Part shown: positions 1 through 12,128 of the stretch, one piece after another | Position numbering within the stretch: the stretch's first letter is position 1 | Layout: the number at the start of each line of letters is the position of its first letter | Assembly: GCA_900239685.1 (NCBI GenBank) | Contig: OENT01000869.1 | Coordinates: 1 to 64,000, forward strand | From: Rotaria macrura | Lineage: Eukaryota > Rotifera > Eurotatoria > Philodinida > Philodinidae | Direction: 5' to 3' | DNA: 64,000 nt | Notes under the pieces: model-generated | Database searches by the model: none | The model's input: only the letters and a program-made list of their open reading frames with translations | What the model was told of the DNA's origin: nothing | Translations under genes and position numbers: made by a program

Positions 1-798
1 GGAAAGACAAAATACGCTGGTATACGCAGAAAAATGCGTACTATCTTTCTAGGATACTGAGATCGAGATACAAGAAGGGGCCGATTTGTGGCCTTATCCG
101 GCGGTGTCCTTTATTTTGTTAATTTGTATTTTGAGTTTACATGAAGGCTTTCGAATTAATAAATTTTTGAATTACCTACTGTCAAATAACAATGGCAGCA
201 ATTCGATCTTTCGGTTCATATCGAGTGTATTGTGTAGAAGTAAACTAGATAATAATATTTTTCCATTCTTACTTCATCAACTTTCATAGAACTAAAGATA
301 CATAGGAAAATCTTTGTTATAGATGGAAATTTTTGTTATTTTTTATTCTTACAACAAATATAAAAACAAATACAGGATAACAACTCAAAATTTTTCTCTT
401 TTTGTAACATCATTATTTACGATGCTGAGATAACTGCACGAAGTTGTGGAGAGCTTTTGTTCTAGCAGAAAATGCCAGAAGATTGGCGTTTTTTGTTGAT
501 TTCACATAGATTAAATCAAGTAGTAATACAGGCGCATGTTCACAGTAAAACTAGCAAGGCAATGATATTTGATACCAATGAAAACAACTTTTTTATCTAG
601 ATACGCTTAAGATTTCTTCGATATCGTGGACAAATATTGTTTGTATTCGTTTTGAGATCGAAGATCCATTTATAGAGGGATCATATCGAATTTCATGGCA
701 GAAAAGTCGAAATCATCTAAATTTGAATTAACATGCATAACGACCACAGAAATTAGTGTTCAATGCAGGCTTGTGTGCATTCTATGTTCTGTCATTTA
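1..798. other. No gene seen
   Basis: AT-rich sequence with many stops in all frames. I see no conserved protein, RNA gene or clear repeat here. It ends at the TA that flanks the first transposon-like element. Confidence 0.5.
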
Positions 799-1317
799 TA
801 AGTATGCGCCAATGCCACTTAAAACCTGGGTACTGGGTAAGTGACCCACTCGGACCGGGTGTCAATATCACTAAACTCATAATAAAATAAATATGGATAC
901 CCTTTGTAAGTAACTTTAAGGTATATAGAGTTAGGAGTGGATGAGATATGCACGAATATCTAACTCACTAACTGACAGTCGGACTAGGAAACTGTTGTAA
1001 TGATCTATGGCTCAATCAATAGTTATTAACTGGATTATGCTAAAACACTATATTATCTAATCTTGAGAATGAGTTGAGTTATATAAATACCCAGTCGGAT
1101 TGGTTGCCAATCGGATCGGTATCCAGTTAACCCTTTCCGGTCGGATGGTGCCAAATGGGCACATTTCGACATTGTTTTATCAAAAACTGTTTCAAACTGG
1201 TGTTGAATATAGTTCTGACATCATGATAATTAAAAGCACTAATATCAGAATTTATTCATCTTCCATTCAAGATAAATGCACTTTACTTTCTCAAGGCAAC
1301 ATCATGAGAGCTGAGTA

Positions 1318-2540
1318 TAGAGTCCTGCGGGACAAACTTTCGATTGTCCCGAATCCCGTTTGTCCCGTCCCGAAGTTTTTCGAGTTGTCCCGTAAATCCC
1401 GTTTGTCCCGTTGACAAAAAGTGTTTAAATATCGTATCGTTCCTCCGACGAAAACAAGACACCTTTTCTACACAATCAATAGGAAAATAGAGTAATAAGA
1501 ACTTGACGAATATGAAAAGAGATCGAGAAATGTAAGATTAAAGTTAAGGTTTTTTTAATAAAAATAGAGACTGGTACTCTCAAGTAGAAATTTGAATTAA
1601 TAATCAGGGTGTATCCATATGTGTGTGACTGAAGTTTGGGTAGGTCGAAGATCTACACCCACACCGCTTGTTGTGCTCAAATAAATGTACAAATGTAAAT
1701 ACTTGAGAAAAAAATACACTCCTGTTTACGTAGCATATTAGCTCTTAATATAAATTATCAAGAATATTTTGATCTTATCATTATTGGATTAGTAAAACCG
1801 ACCTTATTGTGATAGATTCTATTCAAAATTTAAAAGTTCATTTAAAGTAATCTATGTGTATAACAATACCGCAAATATCAGATGAATATGTGCTTTTTCT
1901 ATGTCTGTTTTTGTTCTATGATTCTTTGAAATTTATTTTTTTATTGTTTAAATTATTATAATAGTAGCTATCAACCGCAAGTTTTAGAAGATTATTCTCT
2001 TACAATTAAACTCGAGTATTTTTCATGTCAATGAATTTTCGTATCGATAGGTTATTGTATCGCACAATTAACGTTAATTAATTTTCGTTTCGAATAATAA
2101 TTTTTGTATCGATCAATTATGGTATCCACCAATTAATGTCGCTCAATTCAGATAGACGAGAAAGACACATACGTTTAGATATACTTATAATTAATAATTT
2201 ACTGTTAATTCAGCGCCCTCCCCTCTTCCTGAAAATTTGAAGTTTTCGTCAGAAAAATTAAAAATGAAAAGAATGCATTTTCGAGCTCTTTTGAGTGTGT
2301 AGATTATACATCAATAGGCCTTCTAGATTTTTTTCTCCTAAAATATCGATTTTACAATAAAAGTGCTTAGTGCCTAACAGGTTTAGATATAGGGATTTTA
2401 GAATTCGGGACATTGTTTTTTTCGATTTGTCCCGAATCCCGTTTGTCCCGTCCCGAAAAATGATCGGGACAGTCCCGTTTATCCCGTCCCGCGGGACAAA
2501 CGGGATTTTTCGGGATTCTGGGCTGTCCCCCAGGACTCTA
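1318..2540. mobile_element. hAT-like non-autonomous element nested in the piggyBac-like element
   Basis: The left end TAGAGTCCTGCGGGACAAAC and the right end (reverse complement TAGAGTCCTGGGGGACAGCC) form terminal inverted repeats. They are flanked by an exact 8-bp duplication GCTGAGTA at 1310-1317 and 2541-2548. TAGAG-type ends and an 8-bp duplication are hAT hallmarks. The ends are rich in repeated TCCCGTTTGTCCCG motifs in both orientations, typical of subterminal repeats. No transposase ORF is present; the short ORFs over both ends are translations of these repeats. Confidence 0.85.
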
Positions 2541-2689
2541 GCTGAGTACCATGAAGAATCTCCACAGGCAGAACTATCACTGTTTTGAATATCTAATAAA
2601 AGTCGAGATTTGAAGCACCAACTGCAAAGCTTTTATTGATAGATTCATAGTTTCCGTCACTACTAATGACAGTGTTTCAGTAATGAATC

Positions 2690-3303
2690 ATACAAGAAAA
2701 AACAAGAATGTTACCTTGTGGTCACATCCGGACGTAACAGTGCAAACATATAAAAAATTGATCTTTTTTTCTATTTAAAGGAGTTTGATGGTTTATACCT
2801 TTTATTAATCTATACCATGAAACTAGAACAAAGATTATGTTTCTGCCTTTTCTCTCGATGCCTCAACTTCGTTCTCACTAGAATACTGTGAAATATCACG
2901 GAATTCTGCAAAATTTTGCCTGTTCTCTTGAGATAAAACGTAGAATTTAGAAAAGCTCTGGGAGTTTTCGAAGCATCCAGCAGTGATTGCCAATTGTAAA
3001 ATATAATCTAGTTCGAAAACTCCCAGAGCTTCTCTAAATTCTCAGTCTTATCTCAAGAAAACAGGCAAAATTTTGCATTAGTCCGTGCTGTTTCACGACA
3101 TTCTAACGATCACTCAGATGAAGTATTGAGAGGAGAGGTAGAAAAATAATCTTTGTTCCAGTTTCAAAGTATGGATTGAGAAAAACTATAAACCAGCAAA
3201 CTCCTCTAGATAGAAAAAAAGATCAATTTTTTGACATGTTTATACCATTACAACCAGATGTGACCAAAAGGTAACGTCAAGTCATTTTGTGACTCATTAT
3301 TTC
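2690..3303. repeat. Long imperfect inverted repeat inside the piggyBac-like element
   Basis: The left arm (about 2690-2957) is mirrored by the right arm (about 3010-3303). Matching tracts include TTCGAAAACTCCCAGAGCTT (right) against its complement near 2955-2975, GGCAAAATTTTGCA, AAAAAGATCAATTTTTT, and GGTCACATC against GATGTGACC. The loop is about 50 bp. It may be the element's own subterminal palindrome or a separate fold-back insertion; I found no target duplication that decides this. Confidence 0.65.
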
Positions 3304-3430
3304 CCCAAATTCGAATACTAGATTTTCGATTTCTACGCAGTAACTTAATTCTAAATACAATAGAGAAGATTTTTTGCACTCATTCTTCCGGTAGCTCGTC
3401 AGAAAGGGTTAACTGGCACTAGTGCATACC

Positions 3431-4388
3431 TAATCATTTATGAGCTAGCATGAATACACTTACATATTGTTTCGAACGATAGAGAGAGGCTGCCTCTTTG
3501 CAATCTTTTTTTCGATTGAATTAAACACTTTCTTGCGAATATTTGATTTATTAACAAAAGAAAAACTATAGAGGAATATCTTATCTTATTTTATATCATA
3601 AGTTTTACTGTATTAGGAGAGCAAAGAAGGTTGAACATTATCATCATATTTTACGAGAACACAAATGATATCTAGACATGTGAATGTATCGTGTCTTATT
3701 TCCAAACATATATCGTATTGACCTGTTGAAGTTGAATTGAGAATTCATGAAAATTTGCTTCATTGTTGGTCGAAAATTTGAAATGCATTTAAAATCAATT
3801 GATAACACGTAGACAGAATCAGTGTTCGTGAATTCCTTGTGATAGTATAAGTTACGAACAAATCGATCTGTTGTCTGTACACAGTTTTCTTTGTTGGATG
3901 ATACTTGTCTACTTACGAATAAAAGTACTACATTTGACATACTAATTAGATCAAAAATTTTGTCCCGACACTTTAGAAAATTAGATTTGAAAACAATGAA
4001 TGAAGTTTCTAAAAATTGAAAAACAGAATAACATCCAGCAACTGTCACCAATCTACATACTCGTTTGCAACCCTTTCTCATGTGTTCTAAAACTGTTACA
4101 TAGTTTTCAATAAATACCCTTCGAAATTTGGCAAAAATCCAACACAATGAATTCTATTTTAAATATTTTCAACATTCGTATCTGAACTTTAAAGCAAAAC
4201 AGTACTAGATAGTAGTGCTCTTCGTTTTTTGTTTGCATTTCGACTTTTTGTGTATACTATACTATTCATTCTAAATTAATTTTACTTGTTTCAAACTTTG
4301 AATAAGACAGAAGCTAGTGTTGGTTGAAGTTCGTCTTTATTTTTCCAACATATTATCTTTTTCTTTTGTAGCATCTTAACTACAAGCA
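3431..4388. other. No supported gene
   Basis: There is one long minus-strand open frame (3644-4147), but it opens with TTG, lacks a recognisable domain and has no splice context. Otherwise I see nothing in this stretch. Confidence 0.4.
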
Positions 4389-4390
4389 TA

Positions 4391-6632
4391 CAGTACTGAC
4401 CAAAATTATGAAACAATATAACACAATTTCTGTCCCTTTTAATTTTCTTTTTCTCTTTAGTCTAGCATACGGCATGCAGTCATATATGTTGATTTCGAGT
4501 ATTATGAGAAAAAGTTTTATACCTCATATAACGACCAGAAGACACTATTTTGACAAAATATCATCGAAATTATAAGATCCCTAGAAGTATATTTGCTCTT
4601 GTTTTTATGGTGCCTCAAATCATTTAGTGATCAAATATTTCATGAATAAAACTGAATATCGTAGAATACTACGTCACAGGCTTTGGATAGTCTTCATTAA
4701 TAGTGTTTTTAGAAGTAGTGCTTACTCAGCGTCGTTAATGATGATGATTTAGTCCAAAGGATCTTTACAGAAGGAGAGTGATTTGAAGATCTATTGAAAT
4801 CTGTCTTATATTAATCATCATTTTACCGGGATACATGGTGTTCCAAAAAGGTACGCTTTCAATATAGAAAATATACAGAAATACAAATTATCTGCATCAA
4901 ATATACGAAATGTAAGATGCAAAAATAGGATCAAGCGTACATGGTGATCGACATGCATCAAGATTATGTAAACAAAATTGAAACAAAATCGAGTCAAGAA
5001 GAATCATTTAAACAAGTCATTAAAAAATGAAAAAAACTGGTTGTCCGAACAAAATCGCCCTGCCTTTTTTATATAGTGTAAAAAAGTTACTATTCGAAAT
5101 CAAATCATGTCACACATCTGGCATATATTTATAAGAATGACTTTCATCAAAGAACATCAGACTTGGTCAGAGGAATGGAATAGTATCACTTCAGCAGATC
5201 AGATACATTATGATTTATTTAATCATAAAAATTACACATAATTAGTTGTTAGCTTTGAAAAACAGAAGCTAATGAATTATTTAATCTTCTTCCAAGCATT
5301 TAAGGTGATAATTCACATGCTAGCGTATGTAACTGTATTTCACGAAGTGCTCGTGACCTGTCAGTGATATAGTCGGATACATTTAATGACTCCATATATG
5401 TAACGATGGTTGAAGATACTTTATCACATATCTTTTGATACTAGATTAAATCAATTAAACGAACGAAATGCATCGATACATGCTATTACGCTATCTTGTC
5501 TTAATTCAATAGAAAATCTATCGTCTCTTACTAAAAGAATCGAGGCCAAGAATCTCCTTGAATTATAATACATGATTCAAGATATCTAGGGATACACCAG
5601 TACCAGTATACTGGGTACTGGTAACAATGGTCGCCAGTAACACTGATTTTCAACTTTCGAAAATAACTTTTAGTCGAATGAGTGATTTTGTCAGCCATCC
5701 ATTCTTTTGTCTATATTCAAGTGAAAAATTGAGTTTTGCAAGATTTTGACTCAGTATATAATATTGTATACTCAACTAGCTAGTAACATTATAAAGAACG
5801 TTTTTCAATAGTTCACATCTTTTTTTGAGGTAAACAAACGATTTCACTAATACATGTTCAATTTTGTGACTATACCAATAATTTTATCGAATCTTTTAAC
5901 TTACATAATCAAAAATACTGTCCTTAACTCTTTATCATTTTGGATCTATACTTACAAGTTGGACCTGGGACATAAATATAGTCATTTTATTAGCATCGAA
6001 TAAAACCAGGGAATTAGTTGCCCTCGTATCAGTAGTCCTTCCGTATTTGATACTAATATGAGTGACAGGGATCATCGCTTACAACATATATATTTATTGT
6101 TTTTTTTTGATCGACTGTTGCTTAGTACTACATGAATTGTTCAATATAGTGTTTCGAGCACAATTTTAGTTGTAAGTTGACATTGAATTGAATTAATGAT
6201 CTTTTTTCTTCAAAAACGAAGAGCAATATTAAAATAAGTGTTTTACAATGTTATTAGTTAGTTCAGCATACAATATCGTATACTGTTTCAAAATGCTGCA
6301 AAATTAAATGTTTCCCTTGAATATAGACAGAAGAAGTGATGGCTGAGAAAATGGCCCATTCAACTAAAAGTTATTTTCGAAAGTCGAAAACCAGTATACT
6401 AATGACTAGTAATACTGGACCAGTATACCAGTATAATAATGGTACTGGTGCATCTCTAAAGATATCTGTGTGATGGGACATGTTTGCATTGTCAGCAGCT
6501 AGTCGATCCCAGGCGATATCTTAGTACACAGTTTTCTAAACGTTGTGGAACAACATTCAGAAAATATCAACGAGAATACTCGAAAAAATATGCAAAACTT
6601 GTGAGACGGTTTTATAGTTTTGGCCAGTACTA
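4391..6632. mobile_element. Tc1/mariner-like relic carrying a nested hAT element
   Basis: The left end CAGTACTGACCAAAATTATG and the right end (reverse complement TAGTACTGGCCAAAACTATA) are inverted repeats. The CAGT...GGCCAAAA pattern is typical of Tc1-like elements. They are flanked by TA at 4389-4390 and 6633-6634. Without the nested hAT element and one copy of its 8-bp duplication, the length is about 1.36 kb, the usual size of a complete Tc1-like transposon. No intact transposase remains; all frames contain stops, so the element is an inactive relic. Confidence 0.7.
5587..6458. mobile_element. hAT-like MITE (872 bp) nested in the Tc1-like relic
   Basis: The left end starts TAGGGATACACCAGTACC and the reverse complement of the right end starts TAGAGATGCACCAGTACC. 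The exact 8-bp duplication AAGATATC flanks it at 5579-5586 and 6459-6466. The arms stay similar for about 150 bp inward; both contain GACTTTCGAAAATAACTTTT-like text and a GTCTATATTCAAG tract. No transposase is present. The ends differ from the hAT-like elements at 1318, 24938 and 51529, so this is a separate family. Confidence 0.88.
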
Positions 6633-7044
6633 TAGTTTATATATTACTGAATAATTATTTTGCATTTTACTCTTAAGATATTTCATTTGAAATTTACTTA
6701 AGTTATTAACGTATTTTTAGTCACATGCATCATTCTAAACAAGAACAAGGAAATACTTAATTCGTATCAAAGTCTAAAATTAAAAATAATACCATCACTT
6801 ATCAGTTATCAAGGCGACATATTGTCACATGCCGATGACTTGCTTCGTCAACACTTATAGAAGTGATAACAAGATCTTACTCAAAAAATGCACCGGAATG
6901 ACAAAGCCAATAGAATATGACAACGATGTTTTTCATTTTCCTTGTCAAACGTCAACATCAAGCATCGGATAATCCCCGCTCTACACAGTTCATTGTTTTC
7001 TGAATCATAAAAATAAATTGCTATAGATTTTGTTTCGTTTCTAA

Positions 7045-7463
7045 TACCGTAATTAATCGTAAAAACTGTGGATAGAAATGTCTACAATGAATAATAGTAG
7101 TCATAAGGTGATTGCTTACTTCGAATCGAGGAAATCGTATTGAAACATATACGTATATAGTCTATTGCATTGAAACGTAATGGTATACGTGTAAAATATT
7201 TCGAGCAAAAAAATGCATGGCAATTAATTCTTATAATTAAATTTCGTTAAAAACAACACCTATGGTTACATTCCAAGTTACTGACGATGAACAAAGATTT
7301 TGTTCGAAATATTTTACACATATTCCTTTACGTTTCAATGCAATGGACTACATACGTATATATTTCAATACGATTTCCTCGATTCGAAATAAACAATCAC
7401 CCTATGACTACTATTATTCATTGTAGACATGCTATCCACAGTTGTTATGATTAATTACAATAT
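7045..7463. repeat. Fold-back element (inverted repeat with about 165-bp arms)
   Basis: The left arm (7045-7212) and right arm (7303-7463) are close inverted copies. Shared text includes ACTGTGGATAG, TGTCTACAATGAATAATAGT, TTCGAATCGAGGAAATCGTA and GTGTAAAATATTTCGA. The loop is about 90 bp. I could not define a convincing target duplication, so the exact ends are approximate. It is probably a MITE. Confidence 0.7.
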
Positions 7464-10400
7464 CATTTTTTTAAAGACAGGTTGAAGTCATCAAAAATAA
7501 GTGTGTTTTAACAGATGTATGACTCTAGTTTTTCTAAACTTCTGATATAAAACAGGGTCGTCAGTAAACGCTAACTATTTAATGTGTTGCAGAAAATTCA
7601 TGTTGATTTACATTGACTTTATTATTCGAATAGTTATACGGTATCATTTATTGTTTGAATTATTTTTCTACTCCTGGACGTACATTCGTCATCACTTGAT
7701 TCTTCTATAAAGCATGATAGTGAAACGAAGCAATCTAGATGTTTTTTACAACACATCGAATTCAATTGAAACATGAATAGAATTTTGCACACTGTTTATA
7801 TTCAATATAAATTGATTATTAACATCTGGCAGCAAGTCCTTGAATTTTACGACGCGGAATATTCAAAGTACTATCCACTTTTTAAATATAAAAGCTAATT
7901 ATTTGCTGGATTTTTCACGTATAGAGTACAAACACAGAATATCTATCGCTCCAAGAATATATTGAATAGAACTAATCTTCTGTTGATTTACAAGACTAGT
8001 TGAATGTGTATTGATCAGATTTCTGACATGGAAAATGATTCTGCTTAGAGATTTTTTTTCTTGTAAATAAAGTGACACGAATTGAGTCGGGATTGATATG
8101 GAATTCGTCGAAATTGATTGTCATCTTCTTTTTCTCCAATAAAATTCAGTCACATATAATTAACATTAAATACCTAGATAATTCACGAGAATATATGTAA
8201 GTAAATGTTATACAAACAGTGCAATATGTCAAGCAAGATTCATACCAACACAAGATATGGTCAAGATCAATTATAGGTAGAAGCACTATTCCAAAAATAG
8301 AAGACAAACCGTGTGAATAGAAAGAAGATACGAAGACTTGTGTGGTTGCTTTAAAATCAACATATTTTTGTAAGTACCAAACGAATTTTGTGGAAGGAGT
8401 ACCGTAGTACAAATGTATTTGTAGCTAACTAGCACACGTGTTGTATTCACTGATAGCATTAGAATACGGGTGAAGAAAAATTATTATTTTTAATACGAAG
8501 ATATGAACGCTGTTAAGCAGATGAATATAAATGTGGCACAAAGGACAGTTTGATCACTAATGTTTTCGAAGGGAAACATCGATATAAATGTATGTAATCA
8601 TAAAGATAAAATTCCCAAACGAGAAGACAGACAAATAGTACCGACATATGGTCGAATGATAATAAATACATGGAATATTGGGAAGATAATTAAATAAAAG
8701 ACAGAAGCAGGATAAAAATGGGCATATGGTGCAGTATATTTTATACACTTTACAGTTTGTAATCAAGTTAAAATCACGATTCAAGTAGGATCGTCAGCTG
8801 TGAAATAAGAAGGTCAAAATCGAATCAATAATTATGATTTATAAAGTTTACATATAGCGCATTTTATTTTGAATAGAAATGGAATAACATGTGAGGGTTC
8901 TCGAATAACAGTCGACAGTACCAAAAATTAGAATTATCTTTAGGATTTAATTAAGTTACTCTACATGTTTAATGCTATAATCTCTTTGCTTATCGAATAC
9001 AATCGTACCACGTATATTTATTCTCTCTCTGCTTCCGTCAATAATTTGATAAAAATCATGTGTTTGTGATCATTAAATTACGATGGATATATTTTGTTAA
9101 AAAAAGACGAAAAGAATTTTCAAAAAACTTCAATATTAATCATGAAATATATTTAAGTGAGTCATAATTTATACAATTTACACGAAAGTAGTTGAATCGA
9201 TATCCTTGTTGGTATCGAGAAAGCAAACAATTATTAATAATAATGCATTCATTTATTTATGTATTAGTAGATAGTAAAGAACATTCAAAAGGTTTTAAAA
9301 GAAGCTATATTCGATTGATCATAGAAACACAGGATAGATTTAGAGAAAATTATTCAAGAGACCCAGTATTTATATTGTACTCGCTCTAAGCTTTTTGATG
9401 TCATATGTACTTCTACTCCTGTGTTACTCGACATTCTTTGTCTCTAAGATTAGATGCAGCACCAGACGTTACTTTTGTTACTTTGCAATTAAGAAAGATA
9501 TTTTGACGATGCGACGCGTCTTTTAGATGAAGCAGATTCCTCATTGTTGAAGTCATCTGGCATATACAGAAAATAGGTTAGTTTTTCTCGCAACTTTGGT
9601 AAGTTCAGTTGGTTTTGATTAAGCCGCAATTTTTAGAGAAAAGACACTTTAACTATGTTTTTATTATTCATCGGTCAGTGACACACAACTACTATCTCTT
9701 CTGCTAGTTTACAGATGAAAATTGTATAATAAACGCGTCAATTTATATTAACGGCATCAGATTAGGATTAGTAATCAAGTTAGTTGTAATACTTTTGTTC
9801 TTGTCGAATTAGAATAAAAATAGTAATACCATTTTGATTAACATTTAGCATCATTTCAAAATCTAGTTCTAATTCTATCGATAGGTTCACCTTCGCCTAC
9901 ATACATACTGGATAGTTCAAGTTAGTAGAACCACCATTTAATCAATACAAAACTATAGATTTCTCTGTAATTTCCAAGAATCATTCAGTTTTAATCTCGT
10001 CATAGGTTTACATAAGCTAGAACTACTTACTCATCACTATACGAGTATGCATTGAATTGATAAGAAAAGGCAAGTTTAATATAAACAACTTAGAATTAAT
10101 TTATTCTTACGCGAACATAGAACTACGACTTTCCGTTGCTGTTTAATAGGAATACTTATAACTAACATGTATACTATTGATAAATATTATTTGTAGAAGG
10201 AAACTTTCACCACCCTCATCCGCATCTTTAATTACAGAATAGTACAGAATGATTCGAATTAATTATTTGTCATCCAACGAGTGCAGATACGTATCACATT
10301 CCATTTAGATATTTTTCCACCATGAAGAAAAACGCCCTATTGCCATATAGAGAAAATAAATACATATGACCCGTCTTACCGATAATTATCAGATGTTATC

Positions 10401-10953
10401 TAGATGTATCAGAAGAAGTCAAGATGAACTTTACTAAGATAAGAAAGATAGATTTTAAAAGCTGCAAACTTATGCTTCATTACTTCCATGTTTAATTTCA
10501 CTCGTTTCAATGCAAAACACTATATTCTCTGTAAAACTCAGTCTGTCCTAGTTGAAAGTTCTAAAGTTTCTAGCTCTTCACTGCTCAATTAATTAATTCT
10601 AAAAATTCATTGTACATACATCAATACAGTGTTATCCTACAAGTTCATCTTGATTTCTTCTCATGATTCCCTAAGAAGAGAAATGCACATTGTCCATGAA
10701 GTGTCTCCTTTGTCTTTCATACATGGCAATAGGTGAAATTACTTTCCTGAAGCTAGATATATTATTGATGAGTGGTATTTGTTTACATTATGTAAACGAG
10801 AGGAAACCTTTGAATAAGATCGGAATACTTACCAAAACATCAGTGAATTGAATTAGACCAAACCCATGGTATTTGCTCTTTTTATTGTAGTATTCTTTAC
10901 GGGCCATTTATCATTCGAAATAGACGCTATTTCAGATTTATTCCTTGAAAACA
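7464..10953. other. No gene seen
   Basis: AT-rich DNA with only short chance ORFs; those at 8146-8412 and 8557-8784 on the minus strand have no recognisable domain and no splice partners. A polypyrimidine tract with acceptor TTTCAG at 10930-10935 probably opens the first exon of the next gene. Confidence 0.4.
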
Positions 10954-11856
10954 ATGATATTTCTCCAGTATTACTTTTATTATCATTATTTTGTATTATT
11001 TTTCATCGTTCATGCACAATACCTTCAGGCACATAAATGTTATGAATGTTATGCTATGATTTTTAACTATACGATTACAATCGACAAAATTCCGTCTCCA
11101 ACTAGAGAGGATTGTAAAATAGTTAGCAATAAAAGTTCTTGTTCTGTAGGTATCGAATGGTTTGGTGATGGTACAAGTGTGGTAACCTACTTTTCAGATT
11201 CCGATATGTCCTTTAATTCTATTATTACGAAGACAACACGTGAAGTAATTACATCGTTCGGTGACTATGCTACAAACAAATATATTGATTATCATTGCGT
11301 ACCTTGGAATTCTTATCCATGCAACACTATCAATCATTTAAAACTTGCTATTCAATCAACAAAATTTCCTTCTGATGCACAAATTCAACAATTTGATTCA
11401 TTAATTGTTCCAACGTCAGAATTCGATGGCCGAACATGCGTACAGATTTCAAATATGACAAATTGTCCTCAAACTAACATCGATCGATGTTATCAATGTA
11501 TGAGTATTGTTCAAACATCTCAATCAACAACTATATGTGCAATATGTTCAGCTGCAGAAGCTGAAAGAAATTTTATTGAATATAGTACAACATTTTTTCT
11601 ACATAACCAAACTCATTTAGATACGATCACCGTAGTTTGTCGAAAACGTGGTGGTTGTAATTCGTTAGAGAATATAGCACGGATCAAAAAGACGTTTGTG
11701 ACTGAATTTAATGTGACGAAATTCTACAGAAAAAAATCAATCGTTAGAGAAAGATTATTAGTTAAACCCTCAACGGCATCCGTCTTGAAACCAAGGATGA
11801 TTATTTTTTACATGATATATTGGCTTGAACTCTTTCGTATCGGTTATAGACAATAG
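10954..11856 (+). CDS. Secreted or GPI-tailed cysteine-rich protein (family not named)
   Basis: A single-exon ORF of about 300 residues from the first ATG (10954). The N-terminus is a strong signal peptide: about 18 aromatic and aliphatic residues ending HAQYLQA, followed by a mature protein starting HKCYECYA. It has about 15 cysteines in spaced pairs (KCYEC, DCKIV..SSC, HCVPWNSYPCN, RTCVQ..NC, RCYQC, ICAIC, VCRKRGGC) and several N-glycosylation sequons (NYT, NKS, NMT, NQT). Two CYxC modules suggest a duplicated Ly6/uPAR-like disulfide fold, but this is inference. The C-terminal hydrophobic run IIFYMIYW could be a GPI signal or short anchor. A splice acceptor (TTTCAG) lies 18 bp upstream of the ATG. 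Real coding is supported by length, signal peptide and cysteine layout; function is unknown. Confidence 0.72.
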   Translation: MIFLQYYFYYHYFVLFFIVHAQYLQAHKCYECYAMIFNYTITIDKIPSPTREDCKIVSNKSSCSVGIEWFGDGTSVVTYFSDSDMSFNSIITKTTREVITSFGDYATNKYIDYHCVPWNSYPCNTINHLKLAIQSTKFPSDAQIQQFDSLIVPTSEFDGRTCVQISNMTNCPQTNIDRCYQCMSIVQTSQSTTICAICSAAEAERNFIEYSTTFFLHNQTHLDTITVVCRKRGGCNSLENIARIKKTFVTEFNVTKFYRKKSIVRERLLVKPSTASVLKPRMIIFYMIYWLELFRIGYRQ

Positions 11857-12128
11857 ATTTTTAAAATGCGAGTGCTCATTTTTTTATTCTATGTAAATGA
11901 AGATTTTCAGATTAAAAAAAGAGAATCTGACACATGAAGAAAAATATTTTATTTTAAAATTTCATCGATTGGAAAATGTTGTAATTCGATCATAATAACC
12001 ATTATAATTAAGTCGTATAAGCAAATCAGACAATGATGTTTTGTATCCTTTTTCGACCAGCTTGGACAAAACTAGAAATTAGAAACACAAAATATTACTG
12101 TTCATAGAAAGAGGTAAAAATCTCCCCT

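Larger units (their letters stand above)
1131..3408. mobile_element. piggyBac-like element, non-autonomous, TTAA-flanked
   Basis: The element begins CCCTTTCCGG directly after TTAA (1127-1130). It ends CAGAAAGGG directly before TTAA (3409-3412). CCCTTT termini next to TTAA are characteristic of the piggyBac superfamily. The related MITE at 17527-17838 reads straight through the same position (CCCAGTTGACTG, 17813-17824) with no insert, so it acts as an empty site. No piggyBac transposase is visible. The interior holds a nested hAT-like element (1318-2540) and a long imperfect inverted repeat (about 2690-3303). Confidence 0.8.
801..3430. mobile_element. TA-flanked MITE (Tc1/mariner type), copy 1, split by a piggyBac-like insertion
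   Basis: The outer ends are imperfect inverted repeats: the left end reads AGTATGCGCCAATGCCA and the reverse complement of the right end reads GGTATGCACTAGTGCCAG. Both ends are bordered by TA (799-800 and 3431-3432), the Tc1/mariner target duplication. A second copy at 17527-17838 shares the ends and the internal text (for example a tract reading CTAATCTTGA, then GTTGAGTTATAT, just before the insertion point). Only 801-1130 and 3413-3430 belong to this element (about 350 bp); the rest is inserted DNA. It has no transposase and is non-autonomous. Confidence 0.75.

Noticed and set aside
1100..2588. Plus-strand ORFs rich in SRIPFVPS-like text
   Set aside because: They are translations of the repeated TCCCG motifs at the hAT-like element ends.
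3644..4147. 167-codon minus-strand open frame
   Set aside because: It opens with TTG rather than ATG, has no recognisable domain, signal peptide or splice context, and sits between transposons; it may be a relic but I cannot support a gene.
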